From the NCBI GenBank assembly GCA_903939115.1, contig CAJAFV010000037.1, positions 1 to 64,000 of the forward strand: a stretch of DNA of 64,000 bases. The letters are read 5' to 3'. Both the position numbers and the translations under genes were made by a program. Position 1 is the stretch's first letter. Each line of letters starts with the position of its first letter. Below are positions 25,589 to 36,502 of this stretch, in pieces. Source of the stretch: an uncultured Geobacteraceae bacterium. GTDB lineage: Bacteria; Desulfobacterota; Desulfuromonadia; Geobacterales; Pseudopelobacteraceae. The notes beneath the pieces are model-generated. The model was not told the DNA's origin. It ran no database searches and saw only the letters and a program-made list of their open reading frames with translations.

Positions 25589-26173
25589 ATGCAACAGAAA
25601 CAGATGAATATTGAATTGCGCACCAAAACCGGTACCGGCATAAGCCGAAGACTTCGCACTGCTGATATGATCCCGGGTGTTGTATATGGCAAGGGTCTTG
25701 ATCCAATTACTGTAAGCATTAAGAACCGTGATCTGCAGGAAGCTATTTCCGGTGCAGGCGGCCAGAACAACCTGATTACTCTGATAGGTGGCGGAACTCT
25801 GGACCAGAATATTGCAATAGTTGCAGATATCCAACGGGATCCGATTAAGCGAACCTTCAAACACGTTGATCTCCATCGCATCAACCCGAATGAGAAGCTC
25901 CGTGTTACTGTTCCTGTCGTTCTGAAAGGTACCGCCATCGGTGTAAAAGAGGGCGGCCTTCTTGATCTGGCCCACCACGAACTGCACATTGAATGCCTGC
26001 CGGGTAATATCCCTGACTGCATCACCATCGATGTTTCAGATCTGAAAATTGCTCATTCAATTCATGTCAGCGAAATTCCGCTCCCTGAAGGTATTGTTCT
26101 CCTCGACCAGCCAAAGATTCCTGTTGTCAGCGTTCTTGGCAGAGCCAAGGAAGATGCACCTGCTGCCGCTTAG
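25589..26173 (+). CDS. rplY: 50S ribosomal protein L25, long general-stress (Ctc) form
   Basis: The 194 aa protein has the L25 5S-rRNA-binding domain (residues 1-95, [31 protein letters not shown]) followed by a TL5/Ctc beta-domain ([22 protein letters not shown]). The ATG at 25589 has a GGAGG site. It is 61 bases after prs and 17 before pth, the usual bacterial order. Confidence 0.93.
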   Translation: MQQKQMNIELRTKTGTGISRRLRTADMIPGVVYGKGLDPITVSIKNRDLQEAISGAGGQNNLITLIGGGTLDQNIAIVADIQRDPIKRTFKHVDLHRINPNEKLRVTVPVVLKGTAIGVKEGGLLDLAHHELHIECLPGNIPDCITIDVSDLKIAHSIHVSEIPLPEGIVLLDQPKIPVVSVLGRAKEDAPAAA

Positions 26174-26190
26174 CATTATCTGACTTTCAC

Positions 26191-26772
26191 ATGAGTACGT
26201 ATATAGTTGCGGGGCTGGGGAATCCCGGCCCCACCTATCAATGGACCCGCCATAATGCGGGTTTTCTTTTTTTGGATCGCCTTGCTGATCGCGAAAACAT
26301 TTCCATTACCAAAAAATCATTCTCCGGGTTTTGCGGGGAACTGAGTTTAGCCGGGCATCGTCTGATTCTTCTCAAGCCACAGACATTCATGAATCTGTCC
26401 GGGGTTTCTGTCATGCAGGCGCTCCAATTCCATAAGCTTCCGCTGTCACATGTGATTGTCATTCATGATGAGCTCGATCTGCCGTTTGGAACGGTGCGTT
26501 TCAAAAATGGCGGCGGGCATGGCGGACACAACGGCTTGCGCTCTATCATGGAGAACCTGGGTAAAAGCGACTACATCAGACTCAGAATAGGAATTGGCAA
26601 ATCATTGCACGGAGATACAACCAGTCATGTTCTTGGGAAAATACCTCCTGAGCAGATGGAAGCTCTTTCCCGTGTGCTCGATGGCGGCATAGAGATGTTT
26701 AAAGTAATGCTTACTGAAGGACTCCCAAAAGCCATGAGTCTTTATAATAATAAAAATTTTCTGGAAGGATAG
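26191..26772 (+). CDS. pth: Peptidyl-tRNA hydrolase
   Basis: The 193 aa enzyme has [16 protein letters not shown] with the catalytic His, [10 protein letters not shown] with the Asn, HDELDLPFG with the Asp, and the [13 protein letters not shown] clamp. It releases tRNA from stalled peptidyl-tRNA. It is 4 bases before ychF and overlaps no other gene. Confidence 0.95.
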   Translation: MSTYIVAGLGNPGPTYQWTRHNAGFLFLDRLADRENISITKKSFSGFCGELSLAGHRLILLKPQTFMNLSGVSVMQALQFHKLPLSHVIVIHDELDLPFGTVRFKNGGGHGGHNGLRSIMENLGKSDYIRLRIGIGKSLHGDTTSHVLGKIPPEQMEALSRVLDGGIEMFKVMLTEGLPKAMSLYNNKNFLEG

Positions 26773-26776
26773 ATTT

Positions 26777-27871
26777 ATGGGCTTCAACTGCGGAATAGTC
26801 GGATTACCAAATGTAGGAAAATCTACCATATTTAATGCACTGACCTCAGCCGGTGCCGAGTCGGCAAATTATCCGTTTTGTACGATTGAGCCTAACGTCG
26901 GTATCGTTCAGGTACCTGACCCCCGCATGGATCAACTGTCCGAGATAGTAAAGCCGCAGAAAATCCAGCCGACAACCATTGAATTTGTCGACATTGCCGG
27001 CCTTGTCAAGGGTGCCAGCCAGGGTGAAGGTCTCGGAAACCAGTTTCTGGGACACATCCGGAGTGTAGATGCAATCGTTCACGTCGTCCGCTGTTTTGAT
27101 GACGATAATATCGTTCATGTCAATGGCCGCGTTTCTCCGGCCGACGATATAGAGGTCATTAACACCGAACTTGCCCTGGCAGACCTTGACACTATTGAAA
27201 AAAAACTGCAGCGTGCCGAAAAAATGGCACGAAGCGGTGACAAAAAAGCCAAAGATGAAGTTGATTTTTATCTCCGGGTACGGGCTCTTCTCGAACAGGT
27301 TAAAAAGCTGCAGGGAATTGCGCAAAATGAGGATGAAAAAATCTGGATGCGTGACCTGCATCTCCTCACCGACAAACCGGTACTCTATGTCGCAAACGTA
27401 GCTGAAGATGACCTGGAGGGGAAACACCCGAATGTGGCCGCGGTCCGGAATATTGCAACCTCCGAAGGAGCCGGGGTCGTTGTCATTTGCGGTAAACTTG
27501 AGGCGGAAATTGCGGAGCTTGACGGTCCGGAAAAGCAGGGTTTTCTTGACGACATGGGACTTGAGGAGGCCGGCCTTGATCGCCTTATCCGGAACGGCTA
27601 TGCCTTGTTGGGCCTCATCACGTATTTTACCGCCGGCGTCAAAGAAGTCCGGGCCTGGAACATCGTTAACGGGACCAAAGCTCCGCAAGCGGCAGGCGTT
27701 ATTCACACCGATTTCGAGAAGGGGTTTATCCGTGCTGAAGTGATCGGCTTTAACGATTATATTTCCTGCAACGGCGAAGCGGGGTCAAAAGAGAAAGGTT
27801 TAATGAGGCTGGAAGGAAAAGAGTATGTCGTTAAAGATGGCGACGTCATGCACTTCCGGTTTAATGTGTAA
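26777..27871 (+). CDS. ychF: Redox-regulated ATPase YchF (Obg family)
   Basis: The 364 aa protein has the [10 protein letters not shown]-loop, [11 protein letters not shown]3 motif, coiled-coil insertion near 130-190 and the TGS-like C-terminal domain ([24 protein letters not shown]). YchF binds ATP, associates with ribosomes and takes part in stress control of translation. It is the last gene of the prs-rplY-pth-ychF run. Confidence 0.95.
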   Translation: MGFNCGIVGLPNVGKSTIFNALTSAGAESANYPFCTIEPNVGIVQVPDPRMDQLSEIVKPQKIQPTTIEFVDIAGLVKGASQGEGLGNQFLGHIRSVDAIVHVVRCFDDDNIVHVNGRVSPADDIEVINTELALADLDTIEKKLQRAEKMARSGDKKAKDEVDFYLRVRALLEQVKKLQGIAQNEDEKIWMRDLHLLTDKPVLYVANVAEDDLEGKHPNVAAVRNIATSEGAGVVVICGKLEAEIAELDGPEKQGFLDDMGLEEAGLDRLIRNGYALLGLITYFTAGVKEVRAWNIVNGTKAPQAAGVIHTDFEKGFIRAEVIGFNDYISCNGEAGSKEKGLMRLEGKEYVVKDGDVMHFRFNV

Positions 27872-27895
27872 AACTATGAGTAGGAGATGAAGGAA

Positions 27896-28198
27896 TTATT
27901 CCGGAATCCCAAGCTCTGTGGTTTCATCCAACAATTGTCTGCCATGCCGCACGGTCAAAATGTTAACGGTATCTGACAGTTTGTAAATTACCCGATAGCT
28001 GCCATGAATGAGCTCGCGGATATCCGGGCGATTCAGTTCCGGTACTATCCGGCAGCTTTGAGGTTGTGTGGAAAGCCTGCCAACAAGCTTGAAGAGATCT
28101 TTTACCCATTTATCGGCAGCGGTTGGTTTATCTCTGGCAATGTAGCGCGCGATATTCCGCACACGCTCAAGAGCGAGCGGAGACCAGATTATGTTCAT
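27896..28198 (-). CDS. ParE/RelE-family toxin
   Basis: The 100 aa protein shows the RelE/ParE fold: WSPLALERVRNIARYIARDKP, a middle helix, then RELIHGSYRVIYKLSDTVNILTVRHGRQ. ParE-type members poison gyrase, RelE-type cleave mRNA; the sequence does not decide. It overlaps the antitoxin stop by four bases and is convergent with ychF. Confidence 0.85.
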   Translation of the reverse strand: MNIIWSPLALERVRNIARYIARDKPTAADKWVKDLFKLVGRLSTQPQSCRIVPELNRPDIRELIHGSYRVIYKLSDTVNILTVRHGRQLLDETTELGIPE

Positions 28199-28476
28199 GC
28201 GGTAATACCGGCCAGAACCTGCATGAGCGCATCTTCATGAGTGACACCTTTTCCGCTTTCGATCTGTTGTTCAGCCGTATGAATATCCTGCAACAACTCA
28301 AGCTGTTCCAGCATTTCATCGTACTTGATAACATCAAGCAGCACGGCGGCGCTTCGCCCATGATTGGTAATCACCAGTGGCCGGTGCGTAGTCTGCACCT
28401 GTTTGATAAAGCCGGTAACATTGCTGCGAAATGCAGAAAGCGGTTGAATGTCTTGAACAAAGGAAACGTGTGTCAT
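28195..28476 (-). CDS. Phd/YefM-type antitoxin
   Basis: The 93 aa protein has the Phd fold in its N-terminal half (IQPLSAFRSNVTGFIKQ, HRPLVITNHGRSAAVLLD), which binds DNA, and a helical C-terminus (YDEMLEQLELLQDIHTAEQ) that masks the toxin. It precedes the toxin in the operon and has a G-rich ribosome site before the ATG at 28476. Confidence 0.85.
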   Translation of the reverse strand: MTHVSFVQDIQPLSAFRSNVTGFIKQVQTTHRPLVITNHGRSAAVLLDVIKYDEMLEQLELLQDIHTAEQQIESGKGVTHEDALMQVLAGITA

Positions 28477-28660
28477 CTCTGACCCCCATGGTTATTTTGT
28501 CCAGTATTATGTACAATATTTTGTAATCAAACAAGGGGAAATTTTGAGTGTTATGAGTTGATATATTGTCCGGCAGCCTGGGCCAGTAATGCTGCAAACA
28601 AACAGCGACTGCACCAGACTTGCCGCCATAATCGCGTTCCTTTCAATCTCCCGTATCGGT

Positions 28661-28719
28661 GTCCTTCGTCGCCTCAACCCTCGCCGCCTTAATTCCATCT
28701 TCGATTTGAAATTGGAATA
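28661..28719. repeat. Interspersed repeat fragment, copy related to 35296-35417
   Basis: The stretch CCTTCGTCGCCTCAACCCTC and its continuation to ATTGGAAT is about 80 percent identical to 35360-35417. It lies in the 28477-28823 gap between the Phd-type antitoxin gene and secA, which otherwise holds no gene. The left end of the full element is missing here. Confidence 0.7.
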
Positions 28720-28823
28720 TCCAGTCTCCTCGACCTTTTTTATTGAGCGGTAATATGAGTTGTGCTATTATACGAGGCTATTTTTCACACATTCATACAT
28801 TTAACTTTCCGGAGACAATCTAA

Positions 28824-31517
28824 ATGTTCAGTTCCATTATAAGGAAATTTATTGGCAGCAAGAACGAGCGTGAGCTGAAAAAAATGTGGCCGATCGTTGC
28901 AAAGATTAATTCTCTCGAGGCCTCCATCTCCACTCTTTCCGATGAGCAGCTGACTGATAAGACAAGGGAATTCAAAGAGCGGCACGCAAAGGGCGAATCG
29001 TTGGATACATTGCTCCCGGAAGCATTTGCTGTCTGCCGCGAGGCAAGCAAACGTGTCCTTGGGATGCGCCACTTTGACGTTCAGCTGATAGGCGGCATGG
29101 TACTGCATTCGGGGAAAATAGCCGAGATGAAGACCGGAGAAGGTAAGACTCTTGTTGCCACCCTCCCCGCCTACTTGAACGCAATTTCCGGTAAAGGCGT
29201 CCACGTAGTAACGGTCAACGATTATCTCGCAAAACGTGACTCCGAATGGATGGGGCGGCTGTACAATTTTCTTGGCTTATCGGTAGGCATCATTGTCCAT
29301 GGCGTTGAAGATGACCAGCGCCGCGCTAACTATGCCGCTGATATCACGTATGGCACGAACAATGAATTTGGCTTTGATTATCTGCGCGATAACATGAAGT
29401 TTTCCCTGGATGATTATGTTCAGCGCGGCTTTAACTACGCCGTCGTCGACGAAGTTGACTCCATCCTGATTGACGAAGCCCGTACTCCACTGATTATTTC
29501 AGGCCCGACAGAGGATTCAACCGACAAATATTACGTTATCAACTCTATCATCCCCAAACTGGAAAAGGGAGAGGTGCTTGAAGTCGAGGCGAATACCCTT
29601 TCCGGCAAACGGAAACAGTACACCGGCGACTTTACAATTGATGAAAAGGCAAAAAGTGCAACGTTAACGGAACAAGGTGTTCTGAGAGTAGAAAAACTTC
29701 TTAAGATCGATAATCTTTATGATCCACGCAACATAGAAACCCTTCATCATGTCAACCAGGCACTGCGTGCCCACGCCATGTACAAACTTGATGTTGATTA
29801 CGTCGTCAAAGACGGCGAAGTAATGATTGTTGATGAGTTCACCGGCCGTCTTATGCCCGGTCGTCGCTGGTCAGACGGCCTGCACCAGGCGATTGAGGCC
29901 AAGGAAGGGGTCAAGATCGAGAATGAGAACCAGACCTTGGCAACAATTACGTTTCAGAACTATTTCCGCATGTACAGTAAACTGTCAGGAATGACCGGTA
30001 CTGCCGATACTGAAGCAGAGGAATTTCATAAAATATATAAACTGGATGTGTCTGTTATCCCAACCAACAGGCCGCTTGTTCGTCCGGATGCACCGGATGT
30101 TATTTACAAAACTGAAATGGAAAAATTCAAAGCGGTAATTGAGGATATCAAAGAACATTACGCCATCGGCCAACCCTGTCTTGTCGGTACAATCTCAATC
30201 GAAAAGTCGGAAGTTCTGTCAGAGCTCTTGAAACGCCAGGGTGTGCCACATAACGTGCTAAATGCCAAGCAGCATGAGCGGGAAGCTGAGATCGTATCTC
30301 AGGCCGGTCGCAAAGGCGCCATAATGATCGCTACCAACATGGCTGGTCGAGGCACTGATATCGTGCTGGGAGGCAATCCGGATGCCCTGGCCAAGCAGTG
30401 GCGGCGTGCCAACCCGGAATCTACTGACGAGGAATATGCTGCGGTGGTGACCAAATACAAAGCTGAATGCCTTGCTGAACATGAAGAGGTTATTAAACTG
30501 GGCGGTCTTCACATCCTCGGGACGGAACGGCATGAATCGCGCCGAATAGACAATCAGCTGCGCGGTCGTTCAGGCCGTCAGGGTGATCCCGGCTCATCAA
30601 AGTTCTATCTCTCGCTTGAAGATGATCTGCTGCGTATTTTCGGTTCAGAACGCGTCTCAAAAATAATGGATCTGCTCAAAATTGAAGAGGGTGAAGCGAT
30701 TACCCACAGCATGATCTCCCGGTCGATTGAAAATGCCCAGAAAAAAGTTGAGGCGCATAACTTTGATATTCGCAAGCATCTCATTGAGTACGATGATGTC
30801 ATGAACAAACAGCGCGAGGTTATATATAGCCAGCGGCGTGAAATTCTAGGCGGTCAGGATATTCGAGAGAGTTTTCTGGAAATGATGGACGAGACGATTG
30901 AGGAGATTGCCGCCGCCTACGCCATTGACAAGGTTTCACCACACGAGTGGGATTGGCAGGGGATTAGTGAAGCTGTGTATAAATGTTTCAACCTCCAGCT
31001 TGATCTGCCGCAAGAGATGGTAAGCCGCCTCACTCCGGTTAACTTCCAAAGCACGCTCAGCGAGCAGGCTCATGCCATCTTCAAGGGACGAGTGGAGGAG
31101 ATGGGTGACGAGCTTATCGATCACCTCATCAAGGTCATGGTGCTGCAGGCGATCGACACCCACTGGAAAGATCACCTCCTGAATATCGACCACCTGAAGG
31201 AAGGCATCGGCCTGCGAGGGTATGGGCAGAAAGATCCCAAACAGGAATACAAAAAAGAGGCGTACAACTTTTTCATGGAATTGATGGTGCGCATTCGCGA
31301 AGAGGTTGTTGAGCGCGTTTTCTGGGTTCAGATCAACCATGATGGCGAAGAGATAGAAGAGATGGAAGAAGAGATGCAAAGCAAGAAGCTGGTTTTTAAT
31401 CTGGGGGGCGGTGAAGATCATCACCAGGAACCGGCCAAAAGTCAGAAAGTGGCAGGACGCAATGATGCCTGCCCATGCGGAAGCGGTAAAAAGTACAAAA
31501 AGTGCTGCGGCAAGTAA
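28824..31517 (+). CDS. secA: Preprotein translocase ATPase SecA
   Basis: The 897 aa protein has the SecA motor: [19 protein letters not shown] (Walker A), [17 protein letters not shown] (Walker B), the preprotein-binding domain, [36 protein letters not shown], and the C-terminal zinc/SecB site [13 protein letters not shown]. It drives Sec-dependent export at the inner membrane. It stands alone, preceded by AT-rich sequence with promoter potential. Confidence 0.97.
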   Translation: MFSSIIRKFIGSKNERELKKMWPIVAKINSLEASISTLSDEQLTDKTREFKERHAKGESLDTLLPEAFAVCREASKRVLGMRHFDVQLIGGMVLHSGKIAEMKTGEGKTLVATLPAYLNAISGKGVHVVTVNDYLAKRDSEWMGRLYNFLGLSVGIIVHGVEDDQRRANYAADITYGTNNEFGFDYLRDNMKFSLDDYVQRGFNYAVVDEVDSILIDEARTPLIISGPTEDSTDKYYVINSIIPKLEKGEVLEVEANTLSGKRKQYTGDFTIDEKAKSATLTEQGVLRVEKLLKIDNLYDPRNIETLHHVNQALRAHAMYKLDVDYVVKDGEVMIVDEFTGRLMPGRRWSDGLHQAIEAKEGVKIENENQTLATITFQNYFRMYSKLSGMTGTADTEAEEFHKIYKLDVSVIPTNRPLVRPDAPDVIYKTEMEKFKAVIEDIKEHYAIGQPCLVGTISIEKSEVLSELLKRQGVPHNVLNAKQHEREAEIVSQAGRKGAIMIATNMAGRGTDIVLGGNPDALAKQWRRANPESTDEEYAAVVTKYKAECLAEHEEVIKLGGLHILGTERHESRRIDNQLRGRSGRQGDPGSSKFYLSLEDDLLRIFGSERVSKIMDLLKIEEGEAITHSMISRSIENAQKKVEAHNFDIRKHLIEYDDVMNKQREVIYSQRREILGGQDIRESFLEMMDETIEEIAAAYAIDKVSPHEWDWQGISEAVYKCFNLQLDLPQEMVSRLTPVNFQSTLSEQAHAIFKGRVEEMGDELIDHLIKVMVLQAIDTHWKDHLLNIDHLKEGIGLRGYGQKDPKQEYKKEAYNFFMELMVRIREEVVERVFWVQINHDGEEIEEMEEEMQSKKLVFNLGGGEDHHQEPAKSQKVAGRNDACPCGSGKKYKKCCGK

Positions 31518-31566
31518 TGGTACTCTTCCACGCAGACATATATCCGGCACAATCAGGTGAATTTCT

Positions 31567-32748
31567 ATGAATATACGTGGCTTTTCGTTTTCTACGGTTG
31601 AAGCAGCAATAAAAAAACCGGGGCGTAAAGATCTTGCCCTCATTTTTTCTGAGGTCCCGGCAACAGCCGCCGCAGTTTTCACGACAAGTTCAGTCAAGGC
31701 TGCTCCGGTACTGGTTTCCCGCGATCACATTGCCAGCGGGACCGCTCAGGCTCTGGTTGTAAACAGCGGCAATGCCAACGCATGCACCGGTGAACCTGGG
31801 ATAATCGTTGCTCAGGAAACGACGCGTCTGGTTGCGCTCGCTCTTGGCATAGAAACTTCGGCAGTACAAGTCTGCTCAACAGGGGTAATCGGCGTTCAAA
31901 TGCCGATGGAGAGAATTACATCCTCTATTCCCCGACTGACTGAAGGTTTATCGACCGGAACCCTTGCCGATGTTGCCGACGCCATCATGACAACAGATAC
32001 CTTCGCCAAGACGGAATCAGGCTGCGGCGTATCCGGCGGAATTGGCTACACAGTCGCAGGCATCGCCAAAGGCGCCGGCATGATCATGCCAAACATGGCC
32101 ACAATGCTTTCCTTTATCATCACCGATGCTGCAATAGAACCGAACTTTCTGCAACAGACCTTCCGTCAGGCTGTAGATAAATCTTTTAACGCCATCACCG
32201 TAGATGGTGACATGTCAACAAACGACACGTGCCTCATTATGGCTAACGGTATGGCCGGCAATCCGGCCATTACAGAAGGTTCGGCGGAAGGAGACGCCTT
32301 TGCCGCTATTTTAAATACTGTGTTGCTTTCATTGGCAAAGCAGATTGTCAAAGATGGCGAGGGTGCAACTAAATTTGTTGAAATACGAGTCACTGGCGCT
32401 CTGAATGATGCCGATGCTAAACGCGCTGCTCTCGCTATCGCCAACTCCAGCCTGGTTAAAACTGCTTTTTTTGGTCAGGATGCCAACTGGGGACGTATTT
32501 TTGCCGCAGTCGGCTATTCCGGCGCAGAAGTAGATCAAACACGCCTCTCATTGTGTTTTGATGATGTTTGTATGGCCAGGAACGGCATCTTTGCAGGAGG
32601 AGATGCCGAGGCCCGGGGTACAACAGTTCTCAAGAAGAAGGAATTTACCGTTTTGGTTGATCTCGGACTTGGGAGTGGTTCAGCAACCATGTATACTTCT
32701 GACCTGACTCATGAATACGTCAGCATTAACGCCGACTACCGTTCCTGA
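31567..32748 (+). CDS. argJ: Bifunctional glutamate N-acetyltransferase / amino-acid acetyltransferase
   Basis: The 393 aa protein matches ArgJ: FTTSSVKAAPV, VVNSGNANACTG, STGVIGVQMP, the autocleavage site MPNMATMLSF (cut before the Thr nucleophile), VDGDMSTNDTC and DANWGRIFAAVGYSG. It transfers acetyl groups from acetylornithine to glutamate in arginine synthesis. It follows secA by 49 bases. Confidence 0.95.
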   Translation: MNIRGFSFSTVEAAIKKPGRKDLALIFSEVPATAAAVFTTSSVKAAPVLVSRDHIASGTAQALVVNSGNANACTGEPGIIVAQETTRLVALALGIETSAVQVCSTGVIGVQMPMERITSSIPRLTEGLSTGTLADVADAIMTTDTFAKTESGCGVSGGIGYTVAGIAKGAGMIMPNMATMLSFIITDAAIEPNFLQQTFRQAVDKSFNAITVDGDMSTNDTCLIMANGMAGNPAITEGSAEGDAFAAILNTVLLSLAKQIVKDGEGATKFVEIRVTGALNDADAKRAALAIANSSLVKTAFFGQDANWGRIFAAVGYSGAEVDQTRLSLCFDDVCMARNGIFAGGDAEARGTTVLKKKEFTVLVDLGLGSGSATMYTSDLTHEYVSINADYRS

Positions 32749-32828
32749 ACATTTCCCGTTTTTATTATCCCAAAAGCCTTTCTTAGTCAGGGTTTTTCTG
32801 CCGCACTGCAGTACAATTGAGCTAACTT

Positions 32829-34001
32829 GTGATTATGTTCCGTATAATTCTTACCATACTGTTCCTTTCACTTTCGACGAACCTTCTCGCAGCTGATGAT
32901 CTGATGGATATTGGACGTGCTGTATCGATCGACGTCATACTGGAAAATGCTACCCGACGCGGCTTGATTTCCGGCGGAGTCGTCGTCATCGGCAACCATT
33001 CCGGCCAACTTTACAGTACCTCACAGGGCAGACTGTTTCCTGACGCAAGCGGGCCTCTGCTTTCAGACCGGACACTCTTCGATACCGCATCGCTCACAAA
33101 AGTAATCGCAACAGCACCCGCCATAATGAAGCTCCTTGAACAGGGGAGACTTAATCTACTTGATCCACTGACCCGCTGGTTTCCCGAATTCGAGGGAACT
33201 GACCGTGAAGAGATAACAATCCTCAATTTATTAACCCACACATCAGGGATAGACGACGTTGAAGTCGCAGAGAACGATCCCTTACGGCGTCTTATAGAAA
33301 AGGTTGGAATTCAGAACAACGGCACGCTGCCCGGTAACCGCTTTCGGTACGCTGACGTAAATTACATTTTGCTGGGAGAGTTGGTCAAGCGGGCAACACA
33401 AAGCACGCTGGATAAATTTTGTGCTGAATACATTTACGGCCCGATCGGAATGGCAGAAACAACCTTTCTGCCTCAGAGTGGTTTAGAGACCATCGCTCCT
33501 ACAGCGGGTTATAATAAAGTGCTCAAATCAGGAGTTGTCCAGGATTTAAACGCGCGACGGTTAGGCGGTGTAGCGGGACACGCCGGGTTATTCAGCACAG
33601 CCAGCGACTTGAACAGATTCGCCGCAATGATTCTTAACCATGGGAAATATAATGGTACGCAGGTGTTTACCGAACGTGTAATAACGCAGATGACATCACC
33701 ATATTTTTATAATAACGGAAAAATAATCAGGGGGCTCGGGTGGGATATCAACTCTCCGTTTTCATCACCTCGCGGAAACTATTTTTCTGACATGTCTTTC
33801 GGGCATACCGGCTACAGCGGTTCATCAATCTGGATTGACCCGGAACAGGATTTATACGTAATTCTATTGACCGTACGCCTTGAATACATAAATATCAGAC
33901 AGTTCAACCAATTGCGAAGTGATATTTCGACTCTCGCCGTCTCGGTGTTTTCTACTTCGAGAATAGTGGCAGAGATTATCGAGGATATGAAAATACCTTG
34001 A
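32829..34001 (+). CDS. Exported serine hydrolase of the beta-lactamase/penicillin-binding (class C) family
   Basis: The 390 aa protein starts with a signal peptide (ILTILFLSLSTNLLA, cleavage after AA near residue 22). It has the active-site SxxK as SLTK, a YxN-like motif in YADVN, and GHTG near the end. It follows EstB/AmpC-type hydrolases rather than true resistance enzymes, and probably acts on peptidoglycan peptides or esters. The GTG at 32829 or ATG at 32835 could be the start. Confidence 0.8.
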   Translation: MIMFRIILTILFLSLSTNLLAADDLMDIGRAVSIDVILENATRRGLISGGVVVIGNHSGQLYSTSQGRLFPDASGPLLSDRTLFDTASLTKVIATAPAIMKLLEQGRLNLLDPLTRWFPEFEGTDREEITILNLLTHTSGIDDVEVAENDPLRRLIEKVGIQNNGTLPGNRFRYADVNYILLGELVKRATQSTLDKFCAEYIYGPIGMAETTFLPQSGLETIAPTAGYNKVLKSGVVQDLNARRLGGVAGHAGLFSTASDLNRFAAMILNHGKYNGTQVFTERVITQMTSPYFYNNGKIIRGLGWDINSPFSSPRGNYFSDMSFGHTGYSGSSIWIDPEQDLYVILLTVRLEYINIRQFNQLRSDISTLAVSVFSTSRIVAEIIEDMKIP

Positions 34002-34089
34002 AACGCTAATACCTTGACACGTTATTAGACCTGTGTTAGTTGTCAAAAGTATCATACTCTTGCGTGCCCACTCAACTAGGGAGGGATAG

Positions 34090-35238
34090 ATGAGCATTAA
34101 AGTGCTGGTCGCCGATGACAGTATAACCATTCAAAAAGTAATCGGTATCATATTTGGAGGAGACGAATACTCCTTAACGATAGTAGATAATGGAAAATCC
34201 GCTGTTGATAAGGCACGTGAGACCAATCCTGATATATTGCTTATTGATGCCTTGATGCCTGGAATGTCCGGATACGAAGTTTCTGAAGAAGTGCGTTCGA
34301 TACCTGAACTCGCGGCCAAACCTATTTTGCTTCTTACCGGTTCTTTCGAACCGTTTGATGAGGAAAAAGCAAAAGAATGTGGTGCAGATGATTTTATCGC
34401 AAAACCGTTTGAGTCACAGCAAATCATAAATAAGGTTAAAGAGCTGCTGGAGCTTGGGAAATCACGGGAACATTCTGTACAAACGGTATCTTCCGCAGCT
34501 CCTGCGGATTTTTTCCAGGATCAGGTTGTGGAGGAGAGCTTTTCTGCCCAGGAGAGGCCATCCCAGGAGATATTCTCCCCGGCTGTCGATCAACAACCTG
34601 CAGCACCGACAAATATATGGAGCGCCTTTACTCCTGAAGTCGAGACAAAAGAAGCTGCTGAAGTAACCCCAGCTATGCCACTCTCATCTGCTGCAGCATT
34701 TGAACCGGACGTTTTCGCAATTGTTAATGAAGAAAACGACGCGCAGCAAATAAACAGTTCCGTTACGCCGAACGTTTCGCCGCAGCTAACCGGCTCCCAA
34801 TGGGTACCGATTGAAGAGCATATGTTCGAATTTGTCGAAGAAGAAACTGCAGCCCCGCCACTCCAGGATTTTTCTGCTCCATCTTTTCCGGTTGAAGAAA
34901 CGGCATTCGGTGACATCGCTTTTGAAGGCGAAGAGGTGCTTCCAATCGAGCCTGATTTTGCCGATTTCACTGAATCATCACCAGCTATAGAAGTACCTGA
35001 CGCACCTTTTGCTCCTTTATCAGATCCGGTTCCTCCTTTAGCTGCTGCCGTTGCAATTTCTCCGGGTGTATCTGCGCTTGCCGCCTCCACGCCGGTGACC
35101 CTGACTGAGGAGCAACTAAAAGAGGCTATAGCTAACGCATCAAAAGAAGTTATCGAGCGGATTGTGTGGGAAGTTGTTCCAGATCTCGCAGAAGCGCTCA
35201 TCCGGGAAGCCATAAAAAAGATCACACAAGGGGCCTGA
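34090..35238 (+). CDS. Response regulator with long acidic/proline-rich linker and conserved C-terminal helix
   Basis: The 382 aa protein has a receiver domain (residues 1-120; VADDS, phospho-Asp in LLIDALMPGMSG, LLLTGSF, FIAKPF). Then come about 210 residues rich in Ala, Pro, Glu and Ser, likely disordered. A final amphipathic segment has EEQLKEAIANASKEVIERIV and VVPDLAEALIREAIKKI. This tail recurs in delta-proteobacterial regulators and may be a docking helix. No DNA-binding output is present. Confidence 0.8.
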   Translation: MSIKVLVADDSITIQKVIGIIFGGDEYSLTIVDNGKSAVDKARETNPDILLIDALMPGMSGYEVSEEVRSIPELAAKPILLLTGSFEPFDEEKAKECGADDFIAKPFESQQIINKVKELLELGKSREHSVQTVSSAAPADFFQDQVVEESFSAQERPSQEIFSPAVDQQPAAPTNIWSAFTPEVETKEAAEVTPAMPLSSAAAFEPDVFAIVNEENDAQQINSSVTPNVSPQLTGSQWVPIEEHMFEFVEEETAAPPLQDFSAPSFPVEETAFGDIAFEGEEVLPIEPDFADFTESSPAIEVPDAPFAPLSDPVPPLAAAVAISPGVSALAASTPVTLTEEQLKEAIANASKEVIERIVWEVVPDLAEALIREAIKKITQGA

Positions 35239-35295
35239 TTTTCACTTATCAATATCAATCACGAGGGGATGGCAACATCCCCTTTTTTAATACTA

Positions 35296-35417
35296 CCAAT
35301 TCCAGATCAAAGCCCCCTCTTTGTTGGCTCGTATTCGGCTCCTCGGCATACTGTCTGTATGCCTTCGTCGCCTCAATCCTCGCCGCCTTGATGGCATCTT
35401 TGATGTGTAATTGGAAT
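35296..35417. repeat. Interspersed repeat with imperfect terminal inverted repeats
   Basis: CCAATTCCAGATCAAAG at the left and CTTTGATGTGTAATTGG at the right are imperfect inverted repeats. Between them TCGGCATACTGTCTGTATGC forms a hairpin and a CCTTCGTCGCCTCAATCCTC block is shared with 28661-28719. The element ends 11 bases before the trpD start and just before its ribosome site. Confidence 0.7.
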
Positions 35418-35428
35418 AAGGAGATTTT

Positions 35429-36484
35429 ATGATAAAAAAAGCCATTGCCAAAGTAGTAGAAAATAGAGATCTTTCCGAAGGCGAGATGATCGAGGTTATG
35501 AACCAGATTATGTCCGGTGAATGCACTTCGGCCCAGATTGGCTCATTTATTACTGCGCTGCGCATGAAGGGAGAAACCGTCGAGGAGATCACCGGTGCCG
35601 CACGCGTCATGCGTGAGCGTGCCACACCTATCCGCGTAGGAAAAGGTGTGCTTGACATCGACCGCGACGACATAAATATAGACAGGGAAACTATTCTCGA
35701 CGTAGTTGGTACCGGCGGTGACGGAACTAACACTTTTAACGTCTCCACCACGGTTTCCTTCGTTGTTTCAGCATGCGGAGTCAAGATAGCAAAACATGGT
35801 AACCGCTCGGTTTCTTCTGCCTGTGGCAGTGCTGATGTACTGGAAAAATTAGGCATAAACCTTGATGTGACTCCGAAAGTCATTGAAAACTGCATCGAAC
35901 AGATCGGCATCGGCTTTCTCTTTGCCCCTGCCCTGCATAGTGCGATGAAGCATGCCATCGGGCCTCGTCGCGAGATCGGCATCCGGACGATTTTCAATAT
36001 CCTCGGTCCCCTGACAAACCCGGCTGGAGCCGACTGCCAGGTTATGGGGGTCTATCGTGCTGATCTGGTGGAAAAACTGGCCGGTGTACTTCACAAACTT
36101 GGCTGTAAACATGGATTTGTGGTGCATGGCTCTGACGGCATGGACGAAATCACACTGACCGGTGAAACTTTGATAGCAGAAGTCACACCGGAAGGAGTGG
36201 TACTTGGCACTGTTTCACCTGAACAGCTTGGCTTGACCCGCTGCAGCATGGAAGCCCTGAAGGGTGGCGATGCCGCAGTTAATGCCGTAATTGTAAAAGC
36301 TGTTCTGGGAGGCGAACAGGGGCCACGGAGAGACATCGTGCTTCTGAATGCCGCCTATGCCTTGATTGCCGCAGGCAAGGTTAACACTCCCTCAGAAGGT
36401 ATTACAGTGGCAGCTGAAGCCATTGATTCAGGACGGGCACTGTATCAGATCGAGAGACTGGCAGCGTTGACGAATACGCTTTAA
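35429..36484 (+). CDS. trpD: Anthranilate phosphoribosyltransferase
   Basis: The 351 aa protein has the PRPP loop [34 protein letters not shown], and [11 protein letters not shown] with [20 protein letters not shown]. It joins PRPP to anthranilate in tryptophan synthesis. AAGGAG lies before the ATG. trpC follows after 18 bases; trpE and trpG are not in view. Confidence 0.96.
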   Translation: MIKKAIAKVVENRDLSEGEMIEVMNQIMSGECTSAQIGSFITALRMKGETVEEITGAARVMRERATPIRVGKGVLDIDRDDINIDRETILDVVGTGGDGTNTFNVSTTVSFVVSACGVKIAKHGNRSVSSACGSADVLEKLGINLDVTPKVIENCIEQIGIGFLFAPALHSAMKHAIGPRREIGIRTIFNILGPLTNPAGADCQVMGVYRADLVEKLAGVLHKLGCKHGFVVHGSDGMDEITLTGETLIAEVTPEGVVLGTVSPEQLGLTRCSMEALKGGDAAVNAVIVKAVLGGEQGPRRDIVLLNAAYALIAAGKVNTPSEGITVAAEAIDSGRALYQIERLAALTNTL

Positions 36485-36502
36485 AGGGGAGATCGACGTA
36501 CC

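Noticed and set aside
32829..34001. Beta-lactam resistance gene
   Set aside because: It has class C-like fold motifs but YADVN and overall sequence fit esterase/peptidase relatives; resistance cannot be claimed.
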